Assembly: GCA_964354135.1 (NCBI GenBank) | Contig: CAYGZA010000128.1 | Coordinates: 1-16,552 of the forward strand | DNA length: 16,552 nucleotides | Source: CAYGZA01 sp964354135 | GTDB lineage: Bacteria; Planctomycetota; Planctomycetia; Pirellulales; Thermoguttaceae | Direction of reading: 5' to 3' | Shown here: in pieces, positions 7,414-15,500 of the stretch | Layout of the letters: each line of letters opens with the position of its first letter | How positions within the stretch are numbered: the first letter of the stretch is position 1 | Program-made: the position numbers and the translations under genes | The notes under the pieces: generated by a model | The model's database searches: none | The model's input: only the letters and a program-made list of their open reading frames with translations | What the model was told of the DNA's origin: nothing

Positions 7414-7442
7414 AAGATATCTGCCCTGGCAAATTGGGTCAA
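7414..7442 (-). promoter_or_regulatory. Sigma70-type promoter of the glycosyltransferase gene
   Basis: On the minus strand TTGACC (7442-7437, 5 of 6 consensus) is followed by a 17-base spacer and TATCTT (7419-7414, 4 of 6). Transcription would begin near 7407, leaving a leader of about 73 bases before ATG 7334. This supports the 7334 start over the open frame to 7520. No strong Shine-Dalgarno is seen before the ATG. Confidence 0.5.
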
Positions 7443-7544
7443 GTGCAATGGCCGCCAAGACGGCTCAAGAGGTTGGCTAGGAGGTTTGAGAGCCCGCCGA
7501 GCGACTGCGGCAGAAACCAACCTTTGAGACGGGGTGACAAAGTA

Positions 7545-7556
7545 CCCTAATTAGGG
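7545..7556. promoter_or_regulatory. Perfect 12-bp palindrome, possible operator
   Basis: CCCTAATTAGGG reads the same on both strands. It is an AT-core site in GC-rich DNA, 102 bases upstream of the -35 box of the glycosyltransferase promoter and 60 bases past the stop of the surface protein gene. It could be a regulator binding site, but no second copy was noticed in the window. Confidence 0.3.
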
Positions 7557-7590
7557 GGATTTGAGCAGCGCCCACCGGTGGCGAGATCAC

Positions 7591-7608
7591 CAGGAGCTTC
7601 GCCCTCCC
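7591..7608. repeat. Half copy of the dispersed palindromic repeat
   Basis: CAGGAGCTTCGCCCTCCC matches the right arm of the perfect copy at 13847-13871 with 17 of 18 bases. The left arm is missing. It lies 8 bases past the stop of the LEPR surface protein gene. Confidence 0.6.
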
Positions 7609-7616
7609 GAGCAGGC

Positions 7617-10600
7617 TCAGAGCTGCAAGTCGGCTTCATCGGCGGCGTCGGCGAGGGCACCGGTGCCCACGAGCTCGTCCAGGGCGGCGTCGGTCAGCTC
7701 GGACGCGGTGGGCCCGGCCTGATGCTCCGGGTCGGCAAGCCCGGCCTGGGTCGTCGGAAGCGGGGACTTGTCGCTGGTTCTTCCCTTGTCTTGGGAGCTG
7801 CCCGTGTTCTCGCCGCCCGGGTTCTGCGGGCCGCCATCGCCCGAACCCTTCGGGGGATTCGTATCGGCGGGTTTGGGTTGGCCGGGCTTGCCGGGCGTGG
7901 TCTCTCCAGCGACGGGGCTGCTGCCGTAATGGGTGTGTTTTCCGAACCGATAGGTGAACAGGAGCTGGGTGGTCAGCAGGTCCGTCGGACCGAAGTCACC
8001 CGGCGGCCTGAGGGGCGCGAGGAACGGGATTGCCGCCGGCTGGAAACTGGCGTTTGCCGCGAGTTGGGCCAATAGCTCGGGGTCCATGCCCCGCGGCCCG
8101 ATCTCCGAGAGGATGCTAGGCAGAAACGGCGTGCCGGGGCTCCCTGCCGATCCGCCGAGACCGGACATGGCGGCCTGGGCGAACAAGAGCCCGAAATCAC
8201 CGACGGTCACCCGGACGGCCAGCGCCGTGCTGAGGCCGTCTTGGGCTTGTGGGGTGACCTCCGTGGCGCGGACGCTCAGGAACACGGTTCCCGCCGGGAA
8301 GCTCTCCGGCACGCGCCAAGTGATTTGCCCGGTGGCCGCGTCGAGGGCGACTCCCTGCGGGGCCCCGGGGTCGAGGCTGTAGCGGATGGTATTTGCCGGG
8401 ACGTCCGGGTCCCGGGCGCTTGCCACGGTGCGCAACTGCTCGGTCTGGAGCACGAGCTGCGGACTGACCGGGACGAACCGCGGGGCGTCGTCGACCGGGG
8501 TGATCGTGATCGACACGGTCGCCGGCTGGCTGGTCAGGTTTGCCGGTGTGCCGGCCGTGGCGTCGTCGGTCACGGTGAAGGTGAAGCTGTCGCTGCCGTT
8601 GTAGTCGGCGGCCGGCACGTAGCGAACCGCACCGGTGGCGGCGTCGAGGCCGACCAGCGTACCGTGCTGCGGGCCAACGGCGACGGCAAACCGCAGCACC
8701 TGAGTGACCTCCGGGTCGCGGTCGTCGCCGCTGAGCGCGAGCTGAAGCGGCGTGTCTTCCGCGGCGGAGACGGTCTGCGGGTTGGCGACCGGCTGCTCAT
8801 TGACCGCCAGCACGGTGAGGCTCACGGTGGCTGCGGTGCTGGCCCAGTTCGTATCCACCTCGGTGACGACGAAGGTGAAGCTGTCCGGACCGCTGTAGTC
8901 GGCCAACGGCGTGTACGTCACTGCGCCGGTCGTGCCGTTCAGCGGGCTGAGGGTCCCGTGGCTCGGGCCGCCGGCAAGGGCGAAGACCACCGGCTGCTCC
9001 AGCTCCGGATCGCCGTCGCTGCCGGCCAGCGCGATGGCCACACTGCCGTTCTGCAACACCGAGGGGCTTTGGGCGCTGGCCACCGGGCGGTCGTTCACGG
9101 CGTTGACGGTGATGGAGACTTCGGCCGGAGTGCTGGACAAGAAGGCGGGCTCGCCCGCCATGTCGTCGTCGATGGTGCGGAAGGTGAAGCTGTCGGGGCC
9201 GTTGTAGTTGGCTGCCGGCGTATAGACCACGGCTCCCGTCTGGGCGCTAAACCCGATGAGGGTCCCATGAGCGGGCTGCTGGACGATGAGGAAGGTGACG
9301 GTTTGCTGGAACGCCGGGTCGCCGTCGTCGCCCGTGAGCGTCATGGGGGCCGGCGTGTCTTCGTCGATGGTGACGTTCTGTGCGTTGGCCGTCGGCGGAT
9401 GGTTCACGGAGACGACGCGGATCGACACCGTGGCTGGGGCACTGGTGAGATTGGCGGGTATTCCGGCGGTGCCGTCGTCGGTCACGGTAAAGGCGAAGCT
9501 GTCGGTGCCGACGTAGCCCGGCTCCGGCGTGTAGGTCACCGTGCCGGCGGCGGGATCCAAGCCGCTGAGGGTCCCGTGCGTCGGGCCCTGGCCGCCGACC
9601 AGCGCGAAGGTCAACTGTTGGGTGACGCCGGGGTTGGCGTCGTCGCCGGTAAGGGAGATCACTTTGGCCGCGTCCTGCGAGGTGGTGACGTTTTGCGGCA
9701 GGGCAGCCGGCGGATTGTTCACGCGCTGCACTTCCAGCGTGAACAATTGGTCGGCGGTGTTGCCGGCCGGATCGGTGACGCGGACTGTGACCGGCACGTT
9801 GGGGCCGGCGCCGATCGGCGGGGTCCAGGTGACGACCCCGGTTTGCAGATTGACCTGCATTCCCGCCGGAGAGGTCATGAGGCGGTAGGTGGCGCCCGTG
9901 GCCTCCTCGCTGGATTCGACGTTGTAGGTGTAGAGCTGGCCTTCCGGCGCGCTCAGGGGCGCGGTGGAGGTGATTTGCGGCGCGGTGGTGTCCACGGTGA
10001 CCGAGAGCGGCGTCGACAGATCGCTCTCCAGCTCCACTATCGTTTGGAAGTTGCCGACGTCCACATCCTCGCCATAGAGCACCTGCCGGGCGGTGATGGC
10101 GTTGGCCCCTTCGTCCAATGGCTCGTCGCCGGTGGTTTCCAGGATGATCGAGTCGCCGGTGGCAAGCCCGTAGGCGATCACCGTGTCGCCGTGGTGAAGG
10201 GTCACGATGGCGTCGCTGACGACGCCGGAGACGAGGAATCGCAGGGTCTTGCCGGGCGTGTTGTTCAGGCTGGTGATGCCGTCGGTGCTGCTCGGCCCGG
10301 TGTCGGAGCTGGCCTGAAGCGTCACGGCGGGCTTCGCCGGATTGACGTAGACGGGAACCGCTTGGGTGTCCCAGTCGGAGCCGTCGGGGGCGCGGACGGC
10401 CATGATGACGCTCCCCACGCCTGCCCAGCCGTTTTTGGCCTCCAGCGTCGCCTGCCCGGTGCTGTGCATGGTGAGGACGAGGTTCGCGTTGTCCGGATAG
10501 ACGCCGCCGTCGTAGTAGATCGGGTCCTGCTCGACGTCGATTGCAGGGAGTTGGATATCGCTCTTGACGGTGTTGGCCGTCGTTTCGATGGGGGCGATCG

Positions 10601-11540
10601 GCTGGAGGAAGGGGCTGTTGTCGTTGGTGTCGGGCAGAATGTGGACGTGGAGGGTGCGGGTCACGGGCTCGTTGTCCGGGTCGGCGTCCCAGACGCTCAC
10701 CGTCACGTCGACGTCGCCGGTGGTCCCCGGGGGGGCCGACAAGTGCAGCACGCTGTTTTTCGTATCGACGAAAGTCTCGACATAGCTCATGACCACGGGA
10801 CTGGTCGGCTTGTCGCTCGAGTCCTTGGGGACCGACTCGATCGCCTCGCGGATGTCGTCTCCCTCGGTCAGGAAACCGAAGATCGAGTGGTTGAAGTCGA
10901 GCCAGCGGGTCGGGCCGGAGGTGATGAAGAACTGCGAGTCGTTCGTGTCGTCGTTGCTCTTGGCCATGGCCAGGATGCCCGGGCTGGTGAACTGCAGCTC
11001 GGGGGTGAACTCGTCGTCGAAGGTCACGCCGGTGCCGCCGGTGCCGTTGCCGCTCGGGTCGCCGCCTTGGATCATGAAGTCCTGGATCACGCGGTGGAAC
11101 GTCAGGCCGTCGTAGAACGGGCCCTGGTTGTCGACGCCGAAGTTGACCAGGTCGATGATCCGCGACGTGGTCTGTGGCGCAAGCTCCTCAAACAACCGGA
11201 AAACCATGTCGCCGTGGATGTTGTTCCCGTCGGAATCGACGTGAATCCGCAAGCTGCGATTGCCGAGCGGGTCCAGCACGGAAGCGGCAAGCTGCGGATT
11301 GCCGCTGGTGGCCGTGAAGAACAGGAAATCGCTGTCGGCGTCGGACCCGTTCAGCGCGACGTTCAACGGGGCGCCGGCCAGGAGGGTGACCTCGCTCGGC
11401 ATGGTCAGGGTCGGTACTGCCAGGAGATAGCGAGGTTCGAGGGCTTCAACCCGGATGCGCCGGTAAGCCTCTCGGAAAGGGCGGGGACGTTGCTTGCGTC
11501 GTGCGCGTAGGATTCCCGTGCCAAAACGATGCTTGACCAT
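7617..11540 (-). CDS. Giant LEPR-signal surface protein with cyclophilin domain and cadherin-like repeats
   Basis: The protein has 1307 residues. The N-terminus is basic (residues 1-30) and runs into VEALEPRYLLAV (31-42), the LEPR-XLL export/anchoring signature of planctomycete surface proteins. A cyclophilin-type peptidyl-prolyl isomerase domain lies at about 97-258: FHRVIQDFMIQGGDPSGNGT with catalytic-type Arg 150, NDSQFFI (200-206) and WLDFNHSIFG (213-222). Ig/cadherin-like modules follow at 270-605. Four tandem repeats of about 100 residues (608-1017) each contain SFTFTVTDD-, HGTL- and VTYTP-like segments. A He_PIG/CADG-like module covers 1018-1112. The final 200 residues are Pro/Gly/Ser-rich and acidic. 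ATG 11540 is preceded by a purine-rich AGAAGAAG. It should be secreted or displayed on the cell surface. The repeats suggest adhesion or a matrix role; the target of the isomerase is unknown. The gene is monocistronic by position, with about 280 bases downstream to the next start. Confidence 0.9.
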   Translation of the reverse strand: MVKHRFGTGILRARRKQRPRPFREAYRRIRVEALEPRYLLAVPTLTMPSEVTLLAGAPLNVALNGSDADSDFLFFTATSGNPQLAASVLDPLGNRSLRIHVDSDGNNIHGDMVFRLFEELAPQTTSRIIDLVNFGVDNQGPFYDGLTFHRVIQDFMIQGGDPSGNGTGGTGVTFDDEFTPELQFTSPGILAMAKSNDDTNDSQFFITSGPTRWLDFNHSIFGFLTEGDDIREAIESVPKDSSDKPTSPVVMSYVETFVDTKNSVLHLSAPPGTTGDVDVTVSVWDADPDNEPVTRTLHVHILPDTNDNSPFLQPIAPIETTANTVKSDIQLPAIDVEQDPIYYDGGVYPDNANLVLTMHSTGQATLEAKNGWAGVGSVIMAVRAPDGSDWDTQAVPVYVNPAKPAVTLQASSDTGPSSTDGITSLNNTPGKTLRFLVSGVVSDAIVTLHHGDTVIAYGLATGDSIILETTGDEPLDEGANAITARQVLYGEDVDVGNFQTIVELESDLSTPLSVTVDTTAPQITSTAPLSAPEGQLYTYNVESSEEATGATYRLMTSPAGMQVNLQTGVVTWTPPIGAGPNVPVTVRVTDPAGNTADQLFTLEVQRVNNPPAALPQNVTTSQDAAKVISLTGDDANPGVTQQLTFALVGGQGPTHGTLSGLDPAAGTVTYTPEPGYVGTDSFAFTVTDDGTAGIPANLTSAPATVSIRVVSVNHPPTANAQNVTIDEDTPAPMTLTGDDGDPAFQQTVTFLIVQQPAHGTLIGFSAQTGAVVYTPAANYNGPDSFTFRTIDDDMAGEPAFLSSTPAEVSITVNAVNDRPVASAQSPSVLQNGSVAIALAGSDGDPELEQPVVFALAGGPSHGTLSPLNGTTGAVTYTPLADYSGPDSFTFVVTEVDTNWASTAATVSLTVLAVNEQPVANPQTVSAAEDTPLQLALSGDDRDPEVTQVLRFAVAVGPQHGTLVGLDAATGAVRYVPAADYNGSDSFTFTVTDDATAGTPANLTSQPATVSITITPVDDAPRFVPVSPQLVLQTEQLRTVASARDPDVPANTIRYSLDPGAPQGVALDAATGQITWRVPESFPAGTVFLSVRATEVTPQAQDGLSTALAVRVTVGDFGLLFAQAAMSGLGGSAGSPGTPFLPSILSEIGPRGMDPELLAQLAANASFQPAAIPFLAPLRPPGDFGPTDLLTTQLLFTYRFGKHTHYGSSPVAGETTPGKPGQPKPADTNPPKGSGDGGPQNPGGENTGSSQDKGRTSDKSPLPTTQAGLADPEHQAGPTASELTDAALDELVGTGALADAADEADLQL
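8490..9719 (-). repeat. Four tandem cadherin-like repeat units within the surface protein gene
   Basis: Units lie at about 9408-9719, 9096-9407, 8802-9095 and 8490-8801, each encoding about 98-104 residues. Each starts near N(H/D/E)xPxA, has a GDDxDP-type calcium-ligand-like turn, HGTL, then TGAVxYTPxxxYxGxDSFTF. Because the copies are alike at the DNA level, the region is open to unequal recombination and to assembly collapse. Confidence 0.85.
10767..11252 (-). other. Cyclophilin domain segment of the surface protein
   Basis: The segment encodes residues 97-258. It begins LRIHVDSDGNNIHGDMVFR and has the family motifs FHRVI, QGGD, SQFFI and LDxxHSIFG. This is an intact-looking bacterial cyclophilin (peptidyl-prolyl isomerase) embedded in an exported adhesin-type protein. 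Confidence 0.85.
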
Positions 11541-12000
11541 GGTCCACTTCTTCTGTTCGGGATGCCCTTAAAGGTTCATTCTAAGAGAAAGGCCGCCGTC
11601 CCCGATATGACCCTGTTTGGGGGTGCAACTACTTTCGGGGAACGGCCGTCTGACGGTCACGCGACTGGCGAAAGAAGAGATTGAGGAGATAGGATCCTTG
11701 ACTCCCAGTGTAATCGGGGAGCAGGGTTTTTCACCGGGAAATCGACGCGTGCAGCCGCGCAAGCGGGCGAAAACGGCCCGATTCTAGCGGTTGGGCGGGG
11801 TGACATCGGCCAATCGGGTGGTAGCCGGGCTGGCCGTGGCCGCCGCAGGATGTTATCCTCCAAGCTAACGATGTCCTTGACACTACGATGAAAATCCCCG
11901 CGCACTCCGCAGATTTCCGAAGTCGCCAAGAATTCGGAAGTCCGTGTGGCTGCGGGGCGTCTGCGTTGTGAGTATCCGTACCTCCCTGAGGAGCCTCTCC
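11541..12000. other. Divergent intergenic region between the surface protein and the secreted protein
   Basis: About 460 bases between two divergent starts. It must hold both promoters. On the plus strand a TTGACA (11877-11882) stands without a -10 at normal distance. A short inverted pair TTCCGAA (11915-11921) and TTCGGAA (11933-11939) is present. Small ORFs here read as Arg/Pro-rich shadow sequence. I see no RNA gene. Confidence 0.5.
11988..11993 (+). promoter_or_regulatory. Shine-Dalgarno deciding the start of the 12001 gene
   Basis: GAGGAG at 11988-11993 is followed by 7 bases and ATG 12001. The frame is open back to 11944, but this site and the signal peptide just after 12001 choose the shorter protein. 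Confidence 0.7.
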
Positions 12001-13782
12001 ATGTTCTCCCTTGGCAACCGCGATCTCGTCTCTTGGCGCCGGGCCGTCTCGGCCGCGTTGTTCCTGGCGATGCTGGGGTGTTCCGCCGCATGGGCTGCCC
12101 GGCCGCCCGCCAGTAAGCTCCTGCCCGAAAAGACGCTTGCGGTCATCTCGGTGACCGACGCCCGCGACCTGGCCCGGCGGTTTCAAAACACCGCGATGGG
12201 CCGCATGAGCAAGGACCCGAAGCTACAGCCGCTCGTGAAACACCTCTACGGCTCTCTGGCGGACCTGGTGTCGCAGTTCAAGGACCAGATCGGGCTGTCG
12301 CTGACGGAGATTTTGGCCATCCCGCAGGGAGAGCTGACGTTTGCCCTCGTGGCTAAAGAGGACGAGCCGCCGGCCGTCGTTCTCCTCCTCGACACGGGAA
12401 ACGAGATCGCCAACGCCCGGGCCCTGCTGAAGCGAGGGACCGACGCCCTGGAGCGCTCCGGCGCCAAGCGGTCCGAGGAGACCGTTTCCGGAATCACGCT
12501 GAGCGTTTACCACGAAGTCGGCCCGCAGAACCGCAAGGCGGTCTTGTTCGACAAGGACGGCACGATCGTCGCGGCCAGCAGCGTGGAAGTCGGCAAGCAG
12601 ATCGCGGCGGCCTGGGGCGGCTCGGAGAAATCCACGCTCGCCGGCAACCCGAAGTTCGCCGCCATCATGCGCCGCTGCCGCGGCGTTGCGGGGGAAGAGC
12701 CGCAAGTGATCTGGTTCGTGGACCCGATCGCCATCCTGCGGGCCGTAGGGCAGGGGAACGCCGGCGTGCAGGTCGCTCTGGCCGTGCTCCCGTCGCTGGG
12801 GCTCGACGGGCTGATGGCGGTGGGCGGCAGTTACACGCTCGACGCCGGCCAGTTCGATTCCATCGGCCACACCCACGTCCTTATCGACAATCCGCGGAGC
12901 GGGATCCTGGAGATGATCGCCCTGGAGCCCGGAGACACGGATCCCGAGCCTTGGGTGCCCGCCGACGTGGTCACCTACGCCACGTTCCACTGGCGCATGG
13001 AAAGGACGTACAAAAGCCTTACGAAGGTCGTCGACAGCTTCCGCGGCGAGGGGGCGCTGGCCCGGGACATGGAGAGGTTCGCCGAGCAGTCGGGGATCGA
13101 TCCGGCCAAAGACCTCCTGCCGTCGCTGGAAGGCCGCATGACGTACTTCGCGTGGATCGAGCGGCCGGCGACGCCGTTCAGCCAGGGGACCCTCTTGGCC
13201 GCCCGGCTCAAGGATACGGAGGCCGTCGCTAAGGCTCTGGAAAAGGTCTTCCAGAAGAATGAGAAGTTCCTCACCAAGCGGGGCTCGGGCGGCAAGCAGT
13301 ATTATCAGATCTCGCCCCCCGGCTCGGACGAGCCGCGCGAAGGTCCGCCCCAGCCGCGGCCCTGCTTCGGCATCTTCGACGGCTACCTGATCTTCACCGA
13401 TCGGATGAGCCTCTACGAGAAGGCCCTCGCGACGGCCGAAAACCCGGAGGAGTCGCTGGGCAAGGCCATCGACTTCAAGCTCGTGGCCGGCAAGATCAGC
13501 CGGCAGACGGGCCGCGCCAAGCCGGCGATGCTGATCTTCCAGCGTCCCGAAGAGGCGATGCGGTTCCTCTACGAGCTGATCACGGCCGAGGGCACGCGGC
13601 AAGGCCTGGCCCGGCAGGCCGAGCGAAACGGCTTCTTCAAGTCGATCCACTCCGCCTTGGAGGCCAATCCTCTGCCGCCGTTTTCGGTGCTGGCGCGGTA
13701 TCTCGCCCCCGGCGGCTCCTACATGCTCGACGACGAAACCGGCTTCCACTTCACCGGCTTCACGCTGCGGCGGAAGCAGTAG
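12001..13782 (+). CDS. Secreted or periplasmic protein of unknown function
   Basis: The protein has 593 residues from ATG 12001. Residues 1-33 form a signal peptide: a basic stretch (NRDLVSWRR), a hydrophobic core (AVSAALFLAMLG) and a likely signal peptidase I site after SAAWA. The Cys in the core (LGCS) does not fit a good lipobox, so lipidation is less likely. The mature part is mixed alpha/beta, with segments such as LPEKTLAVISVTDARDLARR near the start, GELTFALVAKEDEPP, and near the end PPFSVLARYLAPGGSYM. It resembles a type of planctomycete exported orphan protein (DUF3352-like organisation), but I do not recognise a named family. No catalytic signature is visible. It stands alone on the plus strand and is followed 5 bases later by a perfect 25-bp inverted repeat. 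Confidence 0.8.
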   Translation: MFSLGNRDLVSWRRAVSAALFLAMLGCSAAWAARPPASKLLPEKTLAVISVTDARDLARRFQNTAMGRMSKDPKLQPLVKHLYGSLADLVSQFKDQIGLSLTEILAIPQGELTFALVAKEDEPPAVVLLLDTGNEIANARALLKRGTDALERSGAKRSEETVSGITLSVYHEVGPQNRKAVLFDKDGTIVAASSVEVGKQIAAAWGGSEKSTLAGNPKFAAIMRRCRGVAGEEPQVIWFVDPIAILRAVGQGNAGVQVALAVLPSLGLDGLMAVGGSYTLDAGQFDSIGHTHVLIDNPRSGILEMIALEPGDTDPEPWVPADVVTYATFHWRMERTYKSLTKVVDSFRGEGALARDMERFAEQSGIDPAKDLLPSLEGRMTYFAWIERPATPFSQGTLLAARLKDTEAVAKALEKVFQKNEKFLTKRGSGGKQYYQISPPGSDEPREGPPQPRPCFGIFDGYLIFTDRMSLYEKALATAENPEESLGKAIDFKLVAGKISRQTGRAKPAMLIFQRPEEAMRFLYELITAEGTRQGLARQAERNGFFKSIHSALEANPLPPFSVLARYLAPGGSYMLDDETGFHFTGFTLRRKQ

Positions 13783-13787
13783 CGATC

Positions 13788-13871
13788 GGGAGGGCGAGGC
13801 TCCTGCCGAGCCACACTTCAGGCCGCCAAACGGGCGTGTTCTGCCCGGCTCGGCAGGAGCCTCGCCCTCCC
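13788..13871. repeat. Perfect dispersed inverted repeat (25-bp arms)
   Basis: Arms at 13788-13812 and 13847-13871 are exact reverse complements around a 34-base loop. The left arm starts GGGAGGGCGAGGCTCC and the right arm ends GGAGCCTCGCCCTCCC. It lies 5 bases past the stop of the secreted protein gene, where it could block or end transcription, but there is no T run. Related copies lie at 2356-2439 and 7591-7608. Confidence 0.9.
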
Positions 13872-13943
13872 GGCTGCGCCAACAAGCGGCTACAACGTCG
13901 GGGCTTCGGCAGACCGTGACAGACGGCGGGAGTGTCCCTTGTT

Positions 13944-13960
13944 CCCACGCGGAGCGTCGG
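13944..13960. repeat. Degenerate short palindrome of a second repeat type
   Basis: CCCACGC (13944-13950), GGA, GCGTCGG (13954-13960) pair with one mismatch, inside the sequence TTGTTCCCACGCGGAGCG. Sequences of the type GTTCCCACGC...GCGTGGGAAC recur between genes in many bacterial genomes, including planctomycetes. This looks like a decayed copy. Confidence 0.4.
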
Positions 13961-13993
13961 CACGAGGTCGTCCTGCTCCCCGAACCCTGGCTC

Positions 13994-15241
13994 CTACTCG
14001 AGCAGCGCGAGCCGCACCATATCGAGGGCGTTCTTAGCGAAAAGGACCTTCAGCAGGGCCGGGTGGGCGGCGAAGGGGATCGACTTGACCGAAACGCCGC
14101 CGGCCGTGGCCAGCCCGAAGACTACGGGCTTCGGCTCCGCAGCGTTCGGATCGAGCTTTGGGAAAGGTCCGATCGCCAGCGCCAAGTCGCTCTGGAAACG
14201 CTCGCGGCACGCGCCGGCCATCGCCGTGACGAAGCGGCGCTCGGCTTCGGAAGTGCCGACCGCCTCACCGGCCGGCAGACCTAGCGCGCAATGGGCGGAA
14301 TGTTCGGCGGAAAGCACCACGCCGCCGAGGTAGAATCCCTGGCTCTCGGCCACGCTGCCGAGCCAATCGGCCACCAGACCCGCGGTTCCCCACTCGGCGC
14401 TTGCGAGCGTCTTGCTCTTCTGGCGCAACAGGCGAACGACCGCGTCTTGGAGTTCATCCTCGCCCTCGCCGAAGACCAGCTTGCCGAGCTGCCGGCGGAT
14501 CGTAGCCACGATCGGCTCCATCGCCGCGTGGCAGGCCTCGTCGGTGGCCCCCGAGGCCGACATCCGCAGGACGATGGTGGCCTGCTGGGCGGTGATCCCG
14601 ACGTGCGGGTCGTCGCTCGCGTGGATCAGCCCGGGGAGCATGGCCACGATCTGGCTCTCACCGGCGCCGAAGCACTTGACTTGCCGGTGGCGGATCGTCC
14701 GTTGCCCGGCCCCGACTGGGCGGAGCTCGCGGGAAACGGTCTGGAGAAACATCTCCTTCATTTCGGCGGGCACGCCGGGAAGGGCGAAGAGCCGGGCCGG
14801 CGGCCTTCCCTCGCGCGGGACCTGCATATCGACGCCGGGCGCCATGCCGTTGGGATTGGGGACCAGCCGGCTCCCTTCGGGGAAAAGGGCCTGGACTTCG
14901 TTCCGCTTGGGCATCTCCCGCTTGCGGCGGGCGAAAAGCTGCCGGATTTGCTCCAGGGCCTTGGGATCCAAAACGAGCTTCCGCCCGACCGACCGGGCCA
15001 GTCCCTCGCGGGTCATATCGGCGGGCGTAGGACCGAGGCCGCCGGTGGTGACGATCACGTCGGCCCGACCGTAGGCGTGCTGGAAGACCGGGACCATCGC
15101 TTCCACGGCGTCGCCGACCGCCGTGTGGAAGCGGACCTTGATGCCCAGCTCTTCGAGGCGGAGGCTGAGCCACTGGCTGTTGGTGTCGAGAATCTGGCCG
15201 CTGGTGATTTCGTCGCCGATGGAGATGATCTCTGCGTGCAT
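13994..15241 (-). CDS. cinA: CinA family protein (COG1058 domain plus degenerate PncC-like domain)
   Basis: The protein has 415 residues from ATG 15241, with GGAG 7 bases upstream. Residues 1-170 form the MoaB/MogA-like domain of CinA: AEIISIGDEITSGQILDTNS (3-22), TTGGLGPTPADMTRE (65-79) and FALPGVPAEMKEMF (152-165). In CinA this domain is an ADP-ribose pyrophosphatase. A middle domain follows at about 175-255. The C-terminal domain (about 262-415) aligns with nicotinamide mononucleotide deamidase PncC. The signature AESCTGG, which holds the catalytic Ser, reads AEWGTAG here (282-288), and the downstream Tyr/Lys region (usually YSNEAK) is SAEHSA. The amidase is therefore probably inactive. 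CinA acts in pyridine nucleotide recycling and is linked to competence and DNA damage in some bacteria. The gene stands alone, downstream of the secretin-like gene, with a 259-base gap. Confidence 0.9.
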   Translation of the reverse strand: MHAEIISIGDEITSGQILDTNSQWLSLRLEELGIKVRFHTAVGDAVEAMVPVFQHAYGRADVIVTTGGLGPTPADMTREGLARSVGRKLVLDPKALEQIRQLFARRKREMPKRNEVQALFPEGSRLVPNPNGMAPGVDMQVPREGRPPARLFALPGVPAEMKEMFLQTVSRELRPVGAGQRTIRHRQVKCFGAGESQIVAMLPGLIHASDDPHVGITAQQATIVLRMSASGATDEACHAAMEPIVATIRRQLGKLVFGEGEDELQDAVVRLLRQKSKTLASAEWGTAGLVADWLGSVAESQGFYLGGVVLSAEHSAHCALGLPAGEAVGTSEAERRFVTAMAGACRERFQSDLALAIGPFPKLDPNAAEPKPVVFGLATAGGVSVKSIPFAAHPALLKVLFAKNALDMVRLALLE

Positions 15242-15353
15242 AGACGGACTCCGAAACAGCGTAGGTCGCAGGTTCAGCCGCAAGTCACTCGGACTCGCAC
15301 GATTGTAGCACGGATATCGGGCGGTAGCCTGCGGCCATCAAGAGGAGAACCAT

Positions 15354-15461
15354 GAAGACACGAAGAGTCGAAAGGACAAACAGAAGGTAAACCGGCTGCG
15401 GGCTGATGCGAGAAGCGTTCTACGCCCGCCTTTCGTGCTTTCGTCGTTTCGCAGTTTCGCG
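15354..15461. repeat. Two facing period-8 tracts between cinA and the secretin-like gene
   Basis: Tract one (15354-15385) reads GAAGACAC GAAGAGTC GAAAGGAC AAACAGAA. Tract two (15430-15461) reads CTTTCGTG CTTTCGTC GTTTCGCA GTTTCGCG. Both have a strict 8-base period and are roughly inverse complements of each other around a spacer of 44 bases. No protein is encoded convincingly here. Confidence 0.65.
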
Positions 15462-15500
15462 GCGACTCGATACAAGAGACGGCGGCGCGTTGGCCGTGGT

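Noticed and set aside
7335..7520. N-terminal extension of the glycosyltransferase to a TTG at 7520
   Set aside because: A sigma70-like promoter lies inside it at 7414-7442, and the membrane helix expected at the N-terminus begins at ATG 7334.
8241..11510. Plus-strand open frame of 1089 codons opposite the surface protein gene
   Set aside because: The translation is Gly/Val/Arg/His-rich without domain motifs, while the minus strand shows clear cyclophilin and cadherin-like motifs. High GC removes stops from the complementary frame.
11877..11910. TTGACA as a promoter for the 12001 gene
   Set aside because: No acceptable -10 hexamer lies 16-18 bases downstream, so it is only an isolated hexamer.
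12223..13749. Minus-strand open frame of 508 codons opposite the secreted protein
   Set aside because: It is antisense to a protein with a good Shine-Dalgarno and signal peptide; its composition (Arg, His, Gly, Glu) is typical of a complementary shadow.
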